Below are positions 17,451-28,559 of a stretch of DNA of 64,000 bases, piece after piece. Every line of letters begins with the position of its first letter. Position 1 is the stretch's first letter. Source of the DNA: Isoetes taiwanensis. Taxonomy: Eukaryota; Streptophyta; Lycopodiopsida; Isoetales; Isoetaceae. The notes below the pieces were generated by a model. The model was given only the letters and a program-made list of their open reading frames with translations. It did no database searches and was not told the DNA's origin. Location of the stretch: positions 12,662,283-12,726,282 of the forward strand of contig JAJEKV010000032.1 in assembly GCA_021234155.1 (NCBI GenBank), given 5' to 3'. A program made the translations under genes and the position numbers.

Positions 17451-17605
17451 CCATAATTCATTGATGAGAGAAGATTTGGGAGAAGAGGCTAATGCATTAT
17501 TGTCTGAAGATGCATTAGATGATATTTTCTATAATGTTGAATGTACTTGTTGAACGTCTCATAGACCTGGTGGTCTGCAGACGTGAATAAAAACATTTCA
17601 TTTCA

Positions 17606-17645
17606 TTTCATCTCTCCCTCCCTCCCTCCCTCCCTCCCTCCCTCC
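17606..17645 (+). repeat. (CTCC)n tract after the LINE-B tail
   Basis: The LINE-B tail (ATTTC repeats) passes into CTCC repeats, ending the chain of elements that began at 4622. Confidence 0.9.
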
Positions 17646-17875
17646 AAGTATTTGAATGTTCATATGTGGTGAACAATGTATTTCAATGTGATGCACATAT
17701 TGCATGTGGTGCCAACATGGTACATGGGTGCCAACTGCAAATTGTGTTGCCAAAATGTGTGGTCTTATTTTTGGGTTCTTCTTCTTCTTCTTCTTCTTCA
17801 CAAGAAATTGCCAAGTGATCATAGCTAACCGGGAGGGGGGGATGCACCAATAAATAATGGACTACTTAAGAATCA

Positions 17876-18085
17876 CTTAAGAATAATCCCTTTTTTTTTT
17901 TGGGTAGTGAGGGTAATATACCTTTTTAATTATGTTTATGGGTGCCAACCTGGATCATATGATGCCAACCTGGTGCGTATGTTGTAAACATGATCATGTG
18001 TGATGGCCAGTGAGGGTACTGTACCTTTTTAAGAATAATCCCTTTTTTTTTTGGTAGTGAGGGTAATGTACCTTTTTAACTATGT
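17876..18085 (+). repeat. Two-copy direct repeat, period about 153 bp
   Basis: AAGAATAATCCC, a T run, TAGTGAGGGTAAT and ACCTTTTTA occur at about 17876-17925 and again at about 18030-18080, with related TGCCAACCTGG copies between them. Confidence 0.65.
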
Positions 18086-18239
18086 TTTTTTTAGATAATT
18101 TGTTGGGATAAATTGCCGCATGAAATTCTGGAATACGAAATGATTTTATTGATGTGATTTGCATTAAATTTTGCTGGCCCTAAAATTCCTAGCATATGAG
18201 CTATGCATCCCCTTCCTTCCATTTTTTTCTGCCCAAGCC

Positions 18240-18535
18240 ATGAAACGTTCGGCGTCTGCAGCAGAGCTTTTGTATGAAGAACTCGAGGTCTCTTCAAAAA
18301 GACCTCGCGTTGAATTCCCCCCATTGCAGTTTTTTTTTGCAGCTTGCAGCAATCCTCTGATTCTGACTCAGAGGATGATGTCACAGGAATTCATGACTGC
18401 TTTGCTTCAGGCTTGGCTTGATCCTGAATCAGAGAATGAGTGGTCTGAGGAAGAGTGGAAGAATGAAGAAGAAGAAGAAGATTCAGAGGAAGAATCCAAA
18501 TCAAAGAATTTTTTACATGACTTACAGAGCACTCA
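18240..18535 (+). CDS. Small acidic ORF, family not recognised
   Basis: An ATG at 18240 opens a frame starting MKRSASAAELLYEELEVSS, with a basic patch (SKRPRV), and running into a long acidic stretch rich in Glu and Ser (about residues 68-90). A GT donor follows CTCAG at about 18536, and an acceptor (TTTCTTGCAG) ends at 18607, so a 72-base intron is possible. After splicing the frame continues only about 20 codons. The composition suggests a nuclear protein fragment. No domain is visible and no homologue comes to mind; it may be a chance ORF or a decayed transposon gene. Confidence 0.25.
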
Positions 18536-20727
18536 GGTTTGCATGTTCCTTTTTTATTTCCTTTTTGTACTTTTGCTTTTCCATTCTAACATTTTTATTT
18601 CTTGCAGACATTGAAGAGGAAAAGTGATGCAGTTCTTGGGCCTCCTTCATGTTTTTTTTTTCTTTTTTTTGTTAAAAAAGTTATGATCATGCCTCCAGGC
18701 TTTTTTCTCTACACAATACTGTGGGGTAGCTTCTTGATGTCATTAAGGAGAGGTAGTCCTCTCCTTGTACAATGATTGGGGACAAGCTGGTGATGTCTGG
18801 TCCCGCTTGTTCTGCTACTATGCTGTGCTATAGTTGTATCAGTTGCAGATGCAACTGTGCTTCCATTTCTTCATCAGATGGTATGTTGAAGGTGTCTTTA
18901 ACATCTTTTATTACTGCATCTACTGCCTCTTGCTCCTCCAATAACTGTGGCTTCATACTGGAGTAACACCTGTTCATCCTGCCTGGAGTCTAGAGGTGGT
19001 AGTTCCAAGGTCTGAACTGATGGCTGACCAATTGTATTCTCAGATTTGTGTGCTAAGAAAATTCCAAGGGCATCATTGACTGAAAAGTACCTAATATTTT
19101 GGTGGCTCATGGACATGTAATCTAACATGCGTGAAGCCTTGTTTTGTAGGGCCTTCATGACATTGTCCACTACCGTTAGGGTTTGAGCTAAGGCTGTTCA
19201 AATTATTTCATAGAGTGGTACCTATCTAGCTTGTAACTCTAGTATGGCTGCAAATTCCATCATGATGTGGTAATAGGGTGTGGCAGACAGGGTAGCTTGG
19301 GGATCAAAGGAGTGCTAGAAAACTTGAAAATTTGATCTACATATACTTCTTTGATATGGGCAGTTGCACTGTACTATCGCCTGAATGCTGGAGGTGCCAT
19401 GGGGAGCTAGCTATGACAAATGGGTGCTTAAGTGCTTTATTGTATTGGGAAATTGCCTAATTTGCAGGAGCTGAATTCTTGTGGTTGCTATGCACAAATG
19501 AGGCATATTTATAGAAAACTAGGACAAATTTGTTTATGGCTTTGGAAAAGGTTAACAAATTTTGGTGAGGATGGAGAAATTTGTGTTGGCATAACTCTAG
19601 ATAGTGAATCACTTACTAACAAATAAGCCAATTCTATGCATCTAATTAAGTTGGATAAGTCTAAGTTCGAGTTACAGAAATTTTATGTGAATGGTTCCGT
19701 GGGTGACTAGAGGATCATGGTGTCACATACCCCTACCCCGTTTAATCCCCCAAATCCGTAGGCCAAGATCCAAGGGGGATTCAATGTGGGTGTCATACAA
19801 TGTATCTAAGTGACTCGTAGGGGGTGTTTTGGACCCATTTTTCATACGTATACATATAAGTTAGGGGATTATTTTGCCATACCTGGGGTAAACTTTGTAC
19901 GAAAGGGGTCGAGTTTGCCTTTCAAAAAATCGTATACAGTGGTGTTTTCAGTCACCCTCTGCACGAACATGGCATATTTTCCTTTGTATAAGTGCATCCC
20001 CCGAGCCTAGGACGTACTTTCGGGATGATATCTGTGACCTAGGGAGTGTGAGACCCATACACAGCCCACATACAACAATTGACTATAAGCATATCATACG
20101 ATAGGGGCCCAGTACAACTCAGTAGGCTCTATGCACATGCCGCATTTATTAGGATTTATGGGATTCTAGCTAGAAACATCTTTTATTAGGTTTTAGATCT
20201 CTACCCATCCTTAACCGAATGTAGCAAAGAACTACCATAAATCTATTCATAAATTGAAATTCAGAATCAATATAAGATTAATCATCCATCTAATCAAACA
20301 AAGGGTCATTTCTTAACTAGAAACTCAAACTGTCTGTTCCTACTAACCAGTGTCTTGGCTAGATCCATTATCTCACAGGTTCTCCATAATTCTCTGGTTG
20401 TTTACGCTCCTCCTCCCCCTCAAAATTCACCCTAAATCGAATTGGGGGGGCCCAATTTAGATGAAGCCTAATTGGCAATTCTGCCCTGCCCAATCGATTT
20501 GGATTAGATGGCAGTTTCTAAACTAAGTTATTAATAACTAATTACCATAGCTAATTACTAATCTATTGTTTAAATTTGGTTTTCCCAGCAGGTGGAATTT
20601 GTTTTTGATATTTTTTTTCAGGCCACTTTGCCTAAGGTTGTGGGGATTATTTATGCTGAAAAATATTTCCGGTTATCTAATATTAATTTTTTTTTGTTAA
20701 TATGATTTTGGGAGTAGAGTTTAAGAA

Positions 20728-20835
20728 AGAATGGAGGCTTTAATCGCAGGTGGAGTACCTTGGGCCTGCCAAAATCGTCTCAAGTTATCTTCTAAATCAT
20801 TCCTCTATGCCGATGATGTTTTAGGCTGGACTCTT
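20728..20835 (+). pseudogene. Possible L1-type reverse transcriptase remnant
   Basis: The ORF reads MEALIAGGVPWACQNRL, then SSKSFLYADDVLGW. The FLYADD stretch resembles the RT catalytic motif with the usual upstream residues, but flanking RT motifs are absent. Confidence 0.3.
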
Positions 20836-22039
20836 TTGCCATATTCCAGTGGATTTCGGAGCCTTTTCATCTGTAAACTAGGGAAGGTTGAGATTGATTT
20901 CTTTGCAAGCCATTGTTTCTCTGGTATCATCCTTAGGCCACGATTTCTTGAGCCTCAGGCGTCTAGGTTCTTGCATAATGTTTGTTCTATGGTGGGGTTC
21001 TAAGCTTTGGTTGATGCAAGCACATACCAATTCGTGGAGTAATCATGGAGTGATCTCTCCGACCTTTCTCTTCTCCCGTTCCATAAACTATTCCAGCAAG
21101 GATTTTATAGACTATTTTAGCAAGAATGTATTTCGTCTGTTATTCATCTTGGGCAGGCAATTATTTATTCTTTGCATTTGGCAGGTGCAGAACAACAATC
21201 TTTTAAGAAAAGGGTAATTATTATATCATGCATATCCTAATTCCTGCCTTATTGTTTGATATGCGTGCTTTGTAAGTTAGGCAGGATGGCTCACTTTACT
21301 TTGTAAGAGTTATATAGAGTATTGGAGAAATGGTTATAGAGCAATAGAGTTATATTTGATCCCTCAAGCATTTTCACCATTTGCAGGTCATGTTTGGAAA
21401 ATTTAAAGGTGCTATTCGATGTAGATTATGGAGATTCAGTAGCTGTATTTTTAGTTTAAATACTGAATATTCATAATTTCGCAATTTCTTGTATCCATCC
21501 ACTGCCTCATTGTCATAGATGCCACATTTTCAATTCCCATTTTGAAATTGTATCCTTCCTCAATGTGTTTCTATTGAATTTTCTTGGAAGCAATAACTTG
21601 TGATACACATAATTTAAAGGTTAACTCAGTCTCCTTAGCAGGCTTATTGTATTTGAATCAGGTCAGAACCTCAGTCTCCTTAGCTGACTTATTGTATTTG
21701 AATCAGATTTTCTAGTTGTTTCATTATATCGGCCATGCCAAACATTGTCAAAACATTCATCAGCAAATGGCCATAGCCAAAAGCATACAACCTTGCAACT
21801 TTATTTTTCTACTTGAATGATACAGGAAAATGTTGGAGCTTTACGAGTTTTTGTGCCTCAATGGATATGGAGGATCATATCCTGTCTTTCATGCTCCTTA
21901 TCAAGATCACTCATATTAGAACTATTTGAGAATGTTCCAGGCATAGTTAAACTCCATATGAACATGACCAAAGGCAAAAAAAAAAAATCCTCGTAGCATG
22001 ACACTGCGATAGTATTCGACCTAAAAAATACACAAGCAA

Positions 22040-22650
22040 GGGGGGAAGGAAGGAAGGAAGGAAGGTTCTTTTATCGTCCGCGGAGGCCAATCAGCCTATG
22101 GGACCCAAATTACACGGGTGCAGCAAGCCCGTTGCTACCCGGATTAAAAAACCCCCTTACGAGGGAAAAACCATCGCAGCAACAAGCCTGTTGGCAACTG
22201 TACAAATATACATATACCCATGAATTCCCGGCACCTCAGATAGGCGCGCGGGGACAGAGGTGAGTCCGCAGATTCAAAACCTCATGGAGGTAGGAGCCAA
22301 GGGACCGACCTGACGGTGTACGGAGTAGCTCGTGCAGTGGCAGACCAGGTCGCACCAAAAGGGCGTAGCGAGCCCGAATCTGACTATAGGCTGGACAGCT
22401 CTGGAAGGCATGGCTTTCATCCTCAACAACCCCCAGCGGGCAACACTGACAAAGCCTGTCCTGGCGCGGCTTTCCAATCCACCGACCCGTCTCAAGCCGA
22501 AGATGGTGGGCCCCTGTTCGAATGGACGCGACGATCCTACGCTTCTTCATAGCTGTGGGCCTCGAACCAGGATGGGGTTTATGTGCTGTTTGTAGTGTGC
22601 ATTGTGGTCCCAGAGCTTCCCCAGGAAACATGAGTCCAAGTACCCCCTCA
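22040..22650 (-). pseudogene. LINE-C fragment: C-terminal ORF2 and 3' UTR
   Basis: Read on the minus strand, 22631-22236 encodes the C-terminal LINE domain: MKKRRIVASIRTGAHHLRLE, then CQCC...H...C, then RYALLVRPGLPLHELL, matching LINE-C at 30520-30780. The 3' UTR follows with the conserved core closed by GTTGCT (22131-22136) and AGCAAC (22178-22183), then the terminal hairpin GTCC/GGAC (22076-22104) with inner AGGC/GCCT, and a (TTCC)n tail. It is a severely 5'-truncated copy. Confidence 0.85.
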
Positions 22651-23894
22651 GCCTATCCCGGCCGGCGTCTGTGTGCACCTGGACGCACCCGGGGGGGGGA
22701 GGGATATTTTGCCCTTAATGATTATGTGCAATGTACATTTGCACTATGTACTACCAAATTGTCAACAATGTCGTGACATAGCGTCCAAAACAAAGATCTG
22801 CCATACCTTTGACTTTGTCTTGCCCCTTGTTCTCCCCAAATTTCCTTATTTAGATTTGGCATGAGGTTAGCATATTGGTTACCTTATTGCAAGGAACACG
22901 GAGTTACATGTTTTTCTACTTAGATACGAGTCATAGGACTTGTAATAATTGTAGTTTTTTTAAAAGCATGTTGATTTTTTTGGTTCGGGAAATTTTTCAG
23001 CCTCAAGAAGCATCTTTCCGACTGTTCTGAACCTATCTCGGCCAGCTCCAACACAGGGTCACGATTCCTCCGAAGATACTAAGAAAATCTGTTATTTTCA
23101 GCCAGAATTTTTCCTACTGTTTCAAATCTGTCCAGCTAAATCTGGATTTTGTCCAGCAGGTTACAAGGGTTCCGGGGAACTTCCCGATCTGATTTATGTT
23201 TTTTTTTACGGAAAGCATTTGTTAGGAGGCACACAACGCCTCATTTCTTCAAAGATGCACGTGTCCTTCATAGGTGACAAAAGCTTTTTATTTTCCCATT
23301 ACTCTTTTGTTCTTTTCTTAAAAACTCATCTACAAACTCCCATGGAGATGTATTAATTTGCCCATCTTCCATTCCAAACCCAGAGGTCCTTTGCCATTGA
23401 TGTGCATCCTTGAAGTTTAAACAAAGGCTTTCGGCATTACAGCTTATAGAAATTTAACAGACTCTCTAGCAAGAATATCCTGATTAAATAACCAAACTGA
23501 GCAGAGCCACGTAGCTGACCAGAATAATTCTCATGTGGGAGCTTTTATAGCCCCTCAGAAGGCATGAAAGAACCAAACTTGCTGCTAGCTGAGCAGAACC
23601 ACATAGCTGACCAGAACATAGTTTTCATAGTCCCGATGGAGGCCATTTTCTCATACATCAGACATTTTCGGTTCATAATTTTGTAAACTTATCATACACA
23701 AAAATTTGCATATTTGCTACTTCCAAGGTTCCATACCAGAGAATCATATGGCAGCACCTTGAGTCGGACAAAATAAAGAAAAATCACACAATTGCACAGG
23801 GCTGAATTCTTTCACAGGACCTTCTTCCAACACTACATCCGGTCAGATAAAATATCAGCCAGCGCTGCTTTATTCACCAAAGACATATTCTCAA
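22651..23894. other. Unassigned sequence and likely 3' region of the NLA-like gene
   Basis: No coding or mobile-element signal is seen. The part next to 23894 probably includes the 3' UTR of the minus-strand gene. Around 23510-23620 two diverged copies of GAGCAGA(G/A)CCAC and TAGCTGACCAGAA form a short direct repeat. Confidence 0.45.
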
Positions 23895-25791
23895 TTATAT
23901 TCCAATAAAAGCATGTAGCTGGTTGTCCCAGTGTTCCTTCACTTGTTTAAGACGTTCCGTACGTTCGCTTTGCAACCTTTCTTGCCAGTAGTCCTTGCAT
24001 CTAAATTATAACAAGAAATAAATTGAACATTCTTCTAACACACTACTACAGACATGATACTGAGAAAACAAGGATGCCATACCTGCTCTTTATCAGTAGG
24101 TTCAGCTCAGGTAAATACATGGCATCAGAATAAACTCCTTCCTGTATCAACAAAGGTAACAAAATAATATAAGAGGGCCACTCCATATTACCGCCTATTG
24201 ACAATTGTATTACTTACCAGTCTGCATACCGCACACTTTGAGCTGGTGCTGGCAGACCTAACACTTTCCATTGCTATAATTGATGCTGCAGAGCATGCAC
24301 AACTACTGCAAAATATGTGCCCGCATCCAAGGGCTACAGGATCAAATAAAGTTTCCTGCCAAAGGTATTAAAGCATACCCATAAGCCACACCTGATCAAA
24401 TGTATGTAACAAGTATAACCTGTACATATAATGCAGGTGCACACAAAGTTACAATGAACTTCTTACCAGACATATTGGACATGTAAGATCAACTGAATAT
24501 GAACAATCGCGCACTGTACACAATATGACAAATTTGCCATCCTCAACAAGGCAAGAACAATCTGCAACTCCTTCGGATGCTAACAAAGAAGTAAAATTCT
24601 TGGACTCCTTTAGGTTTATTTGAAGGGCTTTCAGCTCAATCAGCCAGGGTGATTGTAATAGCTGCTTATGCATAGCTTGCAACTGAGACTTAAAGGCACG
24701 ACCATTATCTGAGTCATGTATCTGATACAGGAATGAGAGAGAGAATAAGATGAAAAATGTTTCCTTAAAAAGGAAAAAACAGAAAAGAAAGAAGGATGCA
24801 CCTTATCATACTTTTTCAATATTTTTTGTATAGCAATGGCATTCATGGAGGCATAATACACCAACATTCGTCCCTCTTTCATAATTGCATTATAATCCTT
24901 CACATATTTGTTGCTTAAACGTAAAAGGATCTTTTGAAATCCTTTAGCAAGGTGTGCATCAAGCAATCGTTCAGCTTGTGCATTAACGAATTCTGTCACC
25001 GTTAATACGTCTTTCATGAGGTTTGGAAAAAAGTCCCCATCACAAACTGTTCTAAAAAACAAAACATTGTCAATCCTAAACAGACGTTTAGTCTCCAAAA
25101 GAAACTCAAGACAAACAAGATATAAGAAGCAACAAATCAATGAATGATAACAGTAGAGAAACGAGAAAGGCTTTGTGAAACGTCTCTAAAATCAGGGGCC
25201 ATACAAATTAAAATTATAACCTACAATCAATCAGCCGCGTTACAACCTTAGTAACCCCCAACAAATGGAATAACTGAATCGTCATCGACATTGTGCTATG
25301 CTTCAAACTATCTTCCACATCCTACAGGCAACACCATAAATTCCAGAATGGTGACCTCTGACATGTAAACTTTTAGAGATCGTTTCAGTAACCACTCAAA
25401 ACCCATGAACTACGAACTTTCTATTGTGAAACTTCTCATTGAGCAAATGTTTCTATCAACAGACTCGCTTGATCTCCTATTCCTATAATTTTAGCCCCGT
25501 AATTGGACAAGAAGCAATGAATCTAATTATTGCACATCACATAAAATACCTATATGCTTAAATACTGATTCAAAACTTCATTTCAAAATTATACATGCAT
25601 AAGTCAATGATAAGCGTACCTTCACATTTAGTAGAACATGAAGAACTTTGTTCTTCAGTCGAAACATGGTGTAAATTCTGACATGCTTTAAAGAGCTTTT
25701 TATAACGCTTAAACTTCACACAAGAAACTGGACGATGATAGGAATTCTGTTCCTTTTCCAAGAACTCAGAGTACTGCTTGCCGAATTTCAT
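23895..25791 (-). CDS. NLA: SPX-RING E3 ubiquitin ligase, NLA/BAH1-like
   Basis: Six exons on the minus strand join to 975 bases (324 residues), close to the usual 330-340: 25791-25620, 25046-24802, 24721-24467, 24355-24218, 24141-24083, 24000-23895. All five introns have GT-AG ends and phases that agree. The start MKFGKQYSEFLEKEQ is the standard SPX N-terminus. The SPX domain continues to MNAIAIQKILKKYDK (exon 2), which carries the lysine cluster that binds inositol polyphosphates in this family. After the linker SPWLIEL comes a C3HC4 RING: CPIC at the end of exon 3, CGHIFCSSC in exon 4, CAVC at its end. The C-terminus (KDYWQERLQSER) also fits. Known family members ubiquitinate phosphate and nitrate transporters at the plasma membrane. 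No defects are seen, so this is very likely a working host gene. No operon-like partner is expected. Confidence 0.92.
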
Positions 25792-25861
25792 CGTTTACGG
25801 CGATACCTGACTCCAAAAAGATCAAAGCGGCTGCCAAATCGCATCTGAGATGTTTAAATCC

Positions 25862-25878
25862 TATATTTTATATTTGAT
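25862..25878 (-). promoter_or_regulatory. Possible TATA box of the NLA-like gene
   Basis: On the minus strand, AAATATAAAATATAGG lies about 75 bases upstream of the start codon. A short leader would result. Position and sequence fit a TATA element, but no transcript start is known. Confidence 0.4.
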
Positions 25879-26028
25879 TCGGGAAGATTCCCGCTTGATG
25901 TACAGCGCAGCGCCAGGCACGATCCAAATCGTTATGCAAGATAAGATATTTGTAGAAGGAAATGCACTAGGGCCTTCATTTTTTACTGTAACCCTTGGAA
26001 CTGAAGACACGTTACTATGAAAGACATG

Positions 26029-26036
26029 GGATATAC
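26029..26036. promoter_or_regulatory. P1BS-like site (GNATATNC) upstream of the NLA-like gene
   Basis: GGATATAC matches the palindromic PHR1-binding consensus about 240 bases upstream of the start codon. The family has a role in phosphate homeostasis, which makes the site attractive, but an eight-base motif with two free positions is expected by chance in a few percent of promoters this long. Confidence 0.25.
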
Positions 26037-26104
26037 GCAAACGTACGTTTAATATATTTTTTTAAGCTTTGACTTTGCCTCCCCTTTTTCACATGCCATT
26101 GAGC

Positions 26105-26131
26105 ATCAGAATAGAATAGAATAGAATCAGA
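26105..26131 (-). repeat. (AATAG)n run, possibly an orphan LINE-C tail
   Basis: Four AGAAT units match the (ATTCT)n tail of the LINE-C copy at 27086, in the same orientation, but no LINE-C sequence was recognised beside it. Confidence 0.45.
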
Positions 26132-26339
26132 GTGGAGAATCATCCATGAAAAATGGCTAGCCGTTATTCGTGACCGTCACCACTTTTCTTCAGGTACAAG
26201 GCACAATCGTGAAGATGATGGTGCATGTAAACTGCCCCTAACTACCTATTCACATATCGTATTGTGTTAAGGGTTTTTTTCTTTTTTCTTTTTTCTTTTT
26301 TTTCCGACGCCAGACCTTGAGCTTATTGAAGAACACGGT

Positions 26340-28120
26340 CATCTACCACATCCAGATCTTTGAAGACCATCAGTTATCGTCTTTTTAGATTAATCCAAAA
26401 AAACCAGGTTGATGGTAGATGAAAAGCCTGTCTTTGTAAGTCTGTCTAGTTATTGGGGTAAATAGCCAAAAACACTTGTTGACTTATTAGCGAGACATCA
26501 AAAAAGGCATACATGTCTAAGTTGGCCACACATGAAGAAGCAATGCTTAATGATCTCAGTTCCGCGCTTGCATACTGAACATATATCTAATACTCTGGGG
26601 TCAAACCTATGGATAAAAACAATTAACTTGGAAATACCTGTGAAGAATCCACCACAAAGTATTACCCCTTCAAGATGAGTAGATTATCCTATGCCCAAGT
26701 CCGCATCTGCTTCCATTTATGTGAAGGAGTTGAAGGTGCCACTTATTAGAAGGAGAAAGAATATCAATACCAAGTATCAGCTTATACATAGAGTTCATGA
26801 GTCTGCATTCTTTAACGTGACCCACACCGAGATATCTTCTTGTTGTGGCATACTAGGTTGTAGAGAGTCAGCATACTTTTTGCCAACAAGCTCTACCCCA
26901 TTGCCCAAACGAAAACTATAATAAAAAGGTCTCCCATGTCAACAAATGGTCTGAGTCATACCAAGCTGCAATTGTGAAGACTCCAGTCAGTTTCTAACAT
27001 CGCTCAGTCCAAGGGATGTACCGTAAAACAAAGTGATGCATTGTCATCCCAGAGAATGCACCAACAAGGGATAGGAGAATCATCTTTACCAAAGAATAGA
27101 ATAGAATAGATTTTTAGCGTCCACGGAGACCGACTGGCCTATGGGACCCTAACAAAAAAGAGAGCAGCAAACGTATTACTGACAGGATTAAAAAACCCCC
27201 GCCCCGAAGGGTTTTCGAGGGAAAAACCTTGGCAGTAATAAGTCTGCTGGCATGCTGTACAAATGTGTAGGACAGTTCAATGCCGTCCCGGAAGACACAA
27301 CTGAGTCCGTGCATCCATAACCTCCTGGAGGTATGACCCCAACAAACCCACTGCCGCCGTATTCAATAACTCATGCAACGGTTGGCCAGGCACTAGTAAT
27401 CAGACATACTGCTCTCTGATATGGGCGAACGTTGGGCAGATCTGGAGGGCATGACATTCATCCTCAATGGCGCCCTGGTGGCAACACTGGCAAAGCCTTT
27501 GCTCTCGTGCTTCCCTAGCCCAACGTCCTGTCTCAATACGGAGGCGATGTGCACCCGTGCGAATGGAAGCTATAAGTCTGCGCTTCTTCATGGGCAACTG
27601 GGTGTATAAGTACTGGTGTGGGCCTCTCGTGAGCCTGGGATTGACTTGCTGCTGATAGTGTGCCAGCAAGAGAAACCTCCAAATAAATTTAGAGATCGTG
27701 ATCTTACTCTGGAAATGAAAATCTATCATGCCCAAACCCCCAACAAACTTAGGTTTGATGCACTTGGACCATGCAATCTTAAACATAGCATCTGCTTTAT
27801 TTCCACCCCCATAAAGTTTCTAATGATACCCACAATCTCTTAAAACTGAGAAGAAAGAATGGCAGAAGCCATATAGACATGCATGTTGCTTACTACATGC
27901 TTAGCAACTGCCAGCCTTCTAGGCATAGAGAGCTCAACAGTATTCCATCAAAAAGGATACCACCGCAACCCCTATATTATGACATCCTAAGCATCAAAAG
28001 TTGAAACATGGATACTCACAGGAATACTAAGAAGCTTGGTTGCCTTACCATCATGCAACACTTTCCAAGAATAAGTAAGAACACATGGTGGGACTTCATC
28101 ATCTAGTGTTCACAGAGCAA
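26340..28120 (-). pseudogene. L1-type LINE relic split by a LINE-C insertion
   Basis: On the minus strand, about 27910-27660 reads PRRLAVAKHVVSNMHVYMAS, IRNFMG and then KCIKPKFVGGLGMIDF, the end of a plant L1 reverse transcriptase. The same element resumes beyond the LINE-C insert at about 27085 and runs to about 26450 with ILWW-like and C...C...H-type zf-RVT remnants. The boundaries are approximate and the frame is broken many times. The continuous ORF 27786-27400 is a chance fusion of this relic with LINE-C. Confidence 0.65.
27086..27655 (-). pseudogene. LINE-C fragment nested in an L1 relic
   Basis: On the minus strand it starts near 27650 with VNPRLTRGPHQYLYT and continues MKKRRLIASIRTGAHRLRIE, CQCC...H...C and a 3' UTR. 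The conserved core is closed by TATTACTG/CAGTAATA (27174-27240), the terminal hairpin is GTCC/GGAC (27119-27147), and the tail is (ATTCT)n at 27090-27112. Only the last quarter of the element is present. Confidence 0.85.
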
Positions 28121-28559
28121 AGCACTTTTGCCAAGCTATCAAAGCTCCAGATGCTAAGGAAAAGGTATCAAATAGAAGCTTTGCATTTTGAAGATTATTA
28201 TACTCTGCTATTCTATATCCTATATTATAAAACTGTGGTGTCTGTCCCTCTACCCCAATGGATGCCTCAGATTGTGCCATATGGCAAAAATCTGGACCGT
28301 TAATGAAGGGGCACAAATAAATGAAAGGCCACGTATGAAGGAGCACAATTAAATGAAGGGGCTAATTAAATGTATGTTCGTCCGCCATCAAATCCCAGCA
28401 CAGTGCACATACATGTGCCTACATTTAGTCATATGGTGCTTGACCAAAAAAAATATAAAAAGCTGCGAGTTTCAAATGCCAACCCTTTTTGTGCTTTTCT
28501 TTGCTCTCAATTTTCTGTGCTTCTATGTTGGTTCGATTTGACTCGGTTCTTCCGGTAAG

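Larger units (their letters stand above)
12956..17605 (+). mobile_element. LINE-B, nearly full-length non-LTR retrotransposon, decayed
   Basis: The element runs from the LINE-A tail to a CTCC tract. Its first codons (ATC GCA CAC AAG ACT AGG) align with the start of LINE-A ORF1 (ATG GCC AAG ACA AGA), with ATC in place of ATG, so the 5' UTR is absent and the start codon is lost. ORF1 and ORF2 follow in the LINE-A order. The 3' end has a hairpin CGTCT/AGACG with inner AGACC/GGTCT (17555-17583) and an (ATTTC)n tail. LINE-B is related to LINE-A but clearly a different family. Confidence 0.85.
17646..22030. other. Mostly unassigned sequence
   Basis: No well-supported host gene is seen. Items noted separately are a tandem duplication at 17876-18085, an acidic ORF at 18240-18535 and a possible reverse-transcriptase remnant at 20728-20835. 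Near 21612-21710 there is a two-copy tandem duplication with CAGTCTCCTTAGC and TTATTGTATTTGAATCAG. The stretch 19730-20110 has many CCCC and GGGG runs and TGTCACATACCCC near its start, suggesting an old LTR-type repeat, but no partner copy is present to prove it. Confidence 0.4.

Noticed and set aside
18898-19170. Minus-strand ORF (90 codons) as a Myb-like Harbinger partner protein
   Set aside because: No tryptophan-spaced Myb helices are visible and no Harbinger ends flank it.
27400-27786. A 128-codon chimeric gene
   Set aside because: It is an accidental fusion of an L1 relic and a LINE-C fragment.
28085-28558. Several 60-80-codon ORFs on both strands
   Set aside because: They overlap each other, have no motif and lie between LINE relics.
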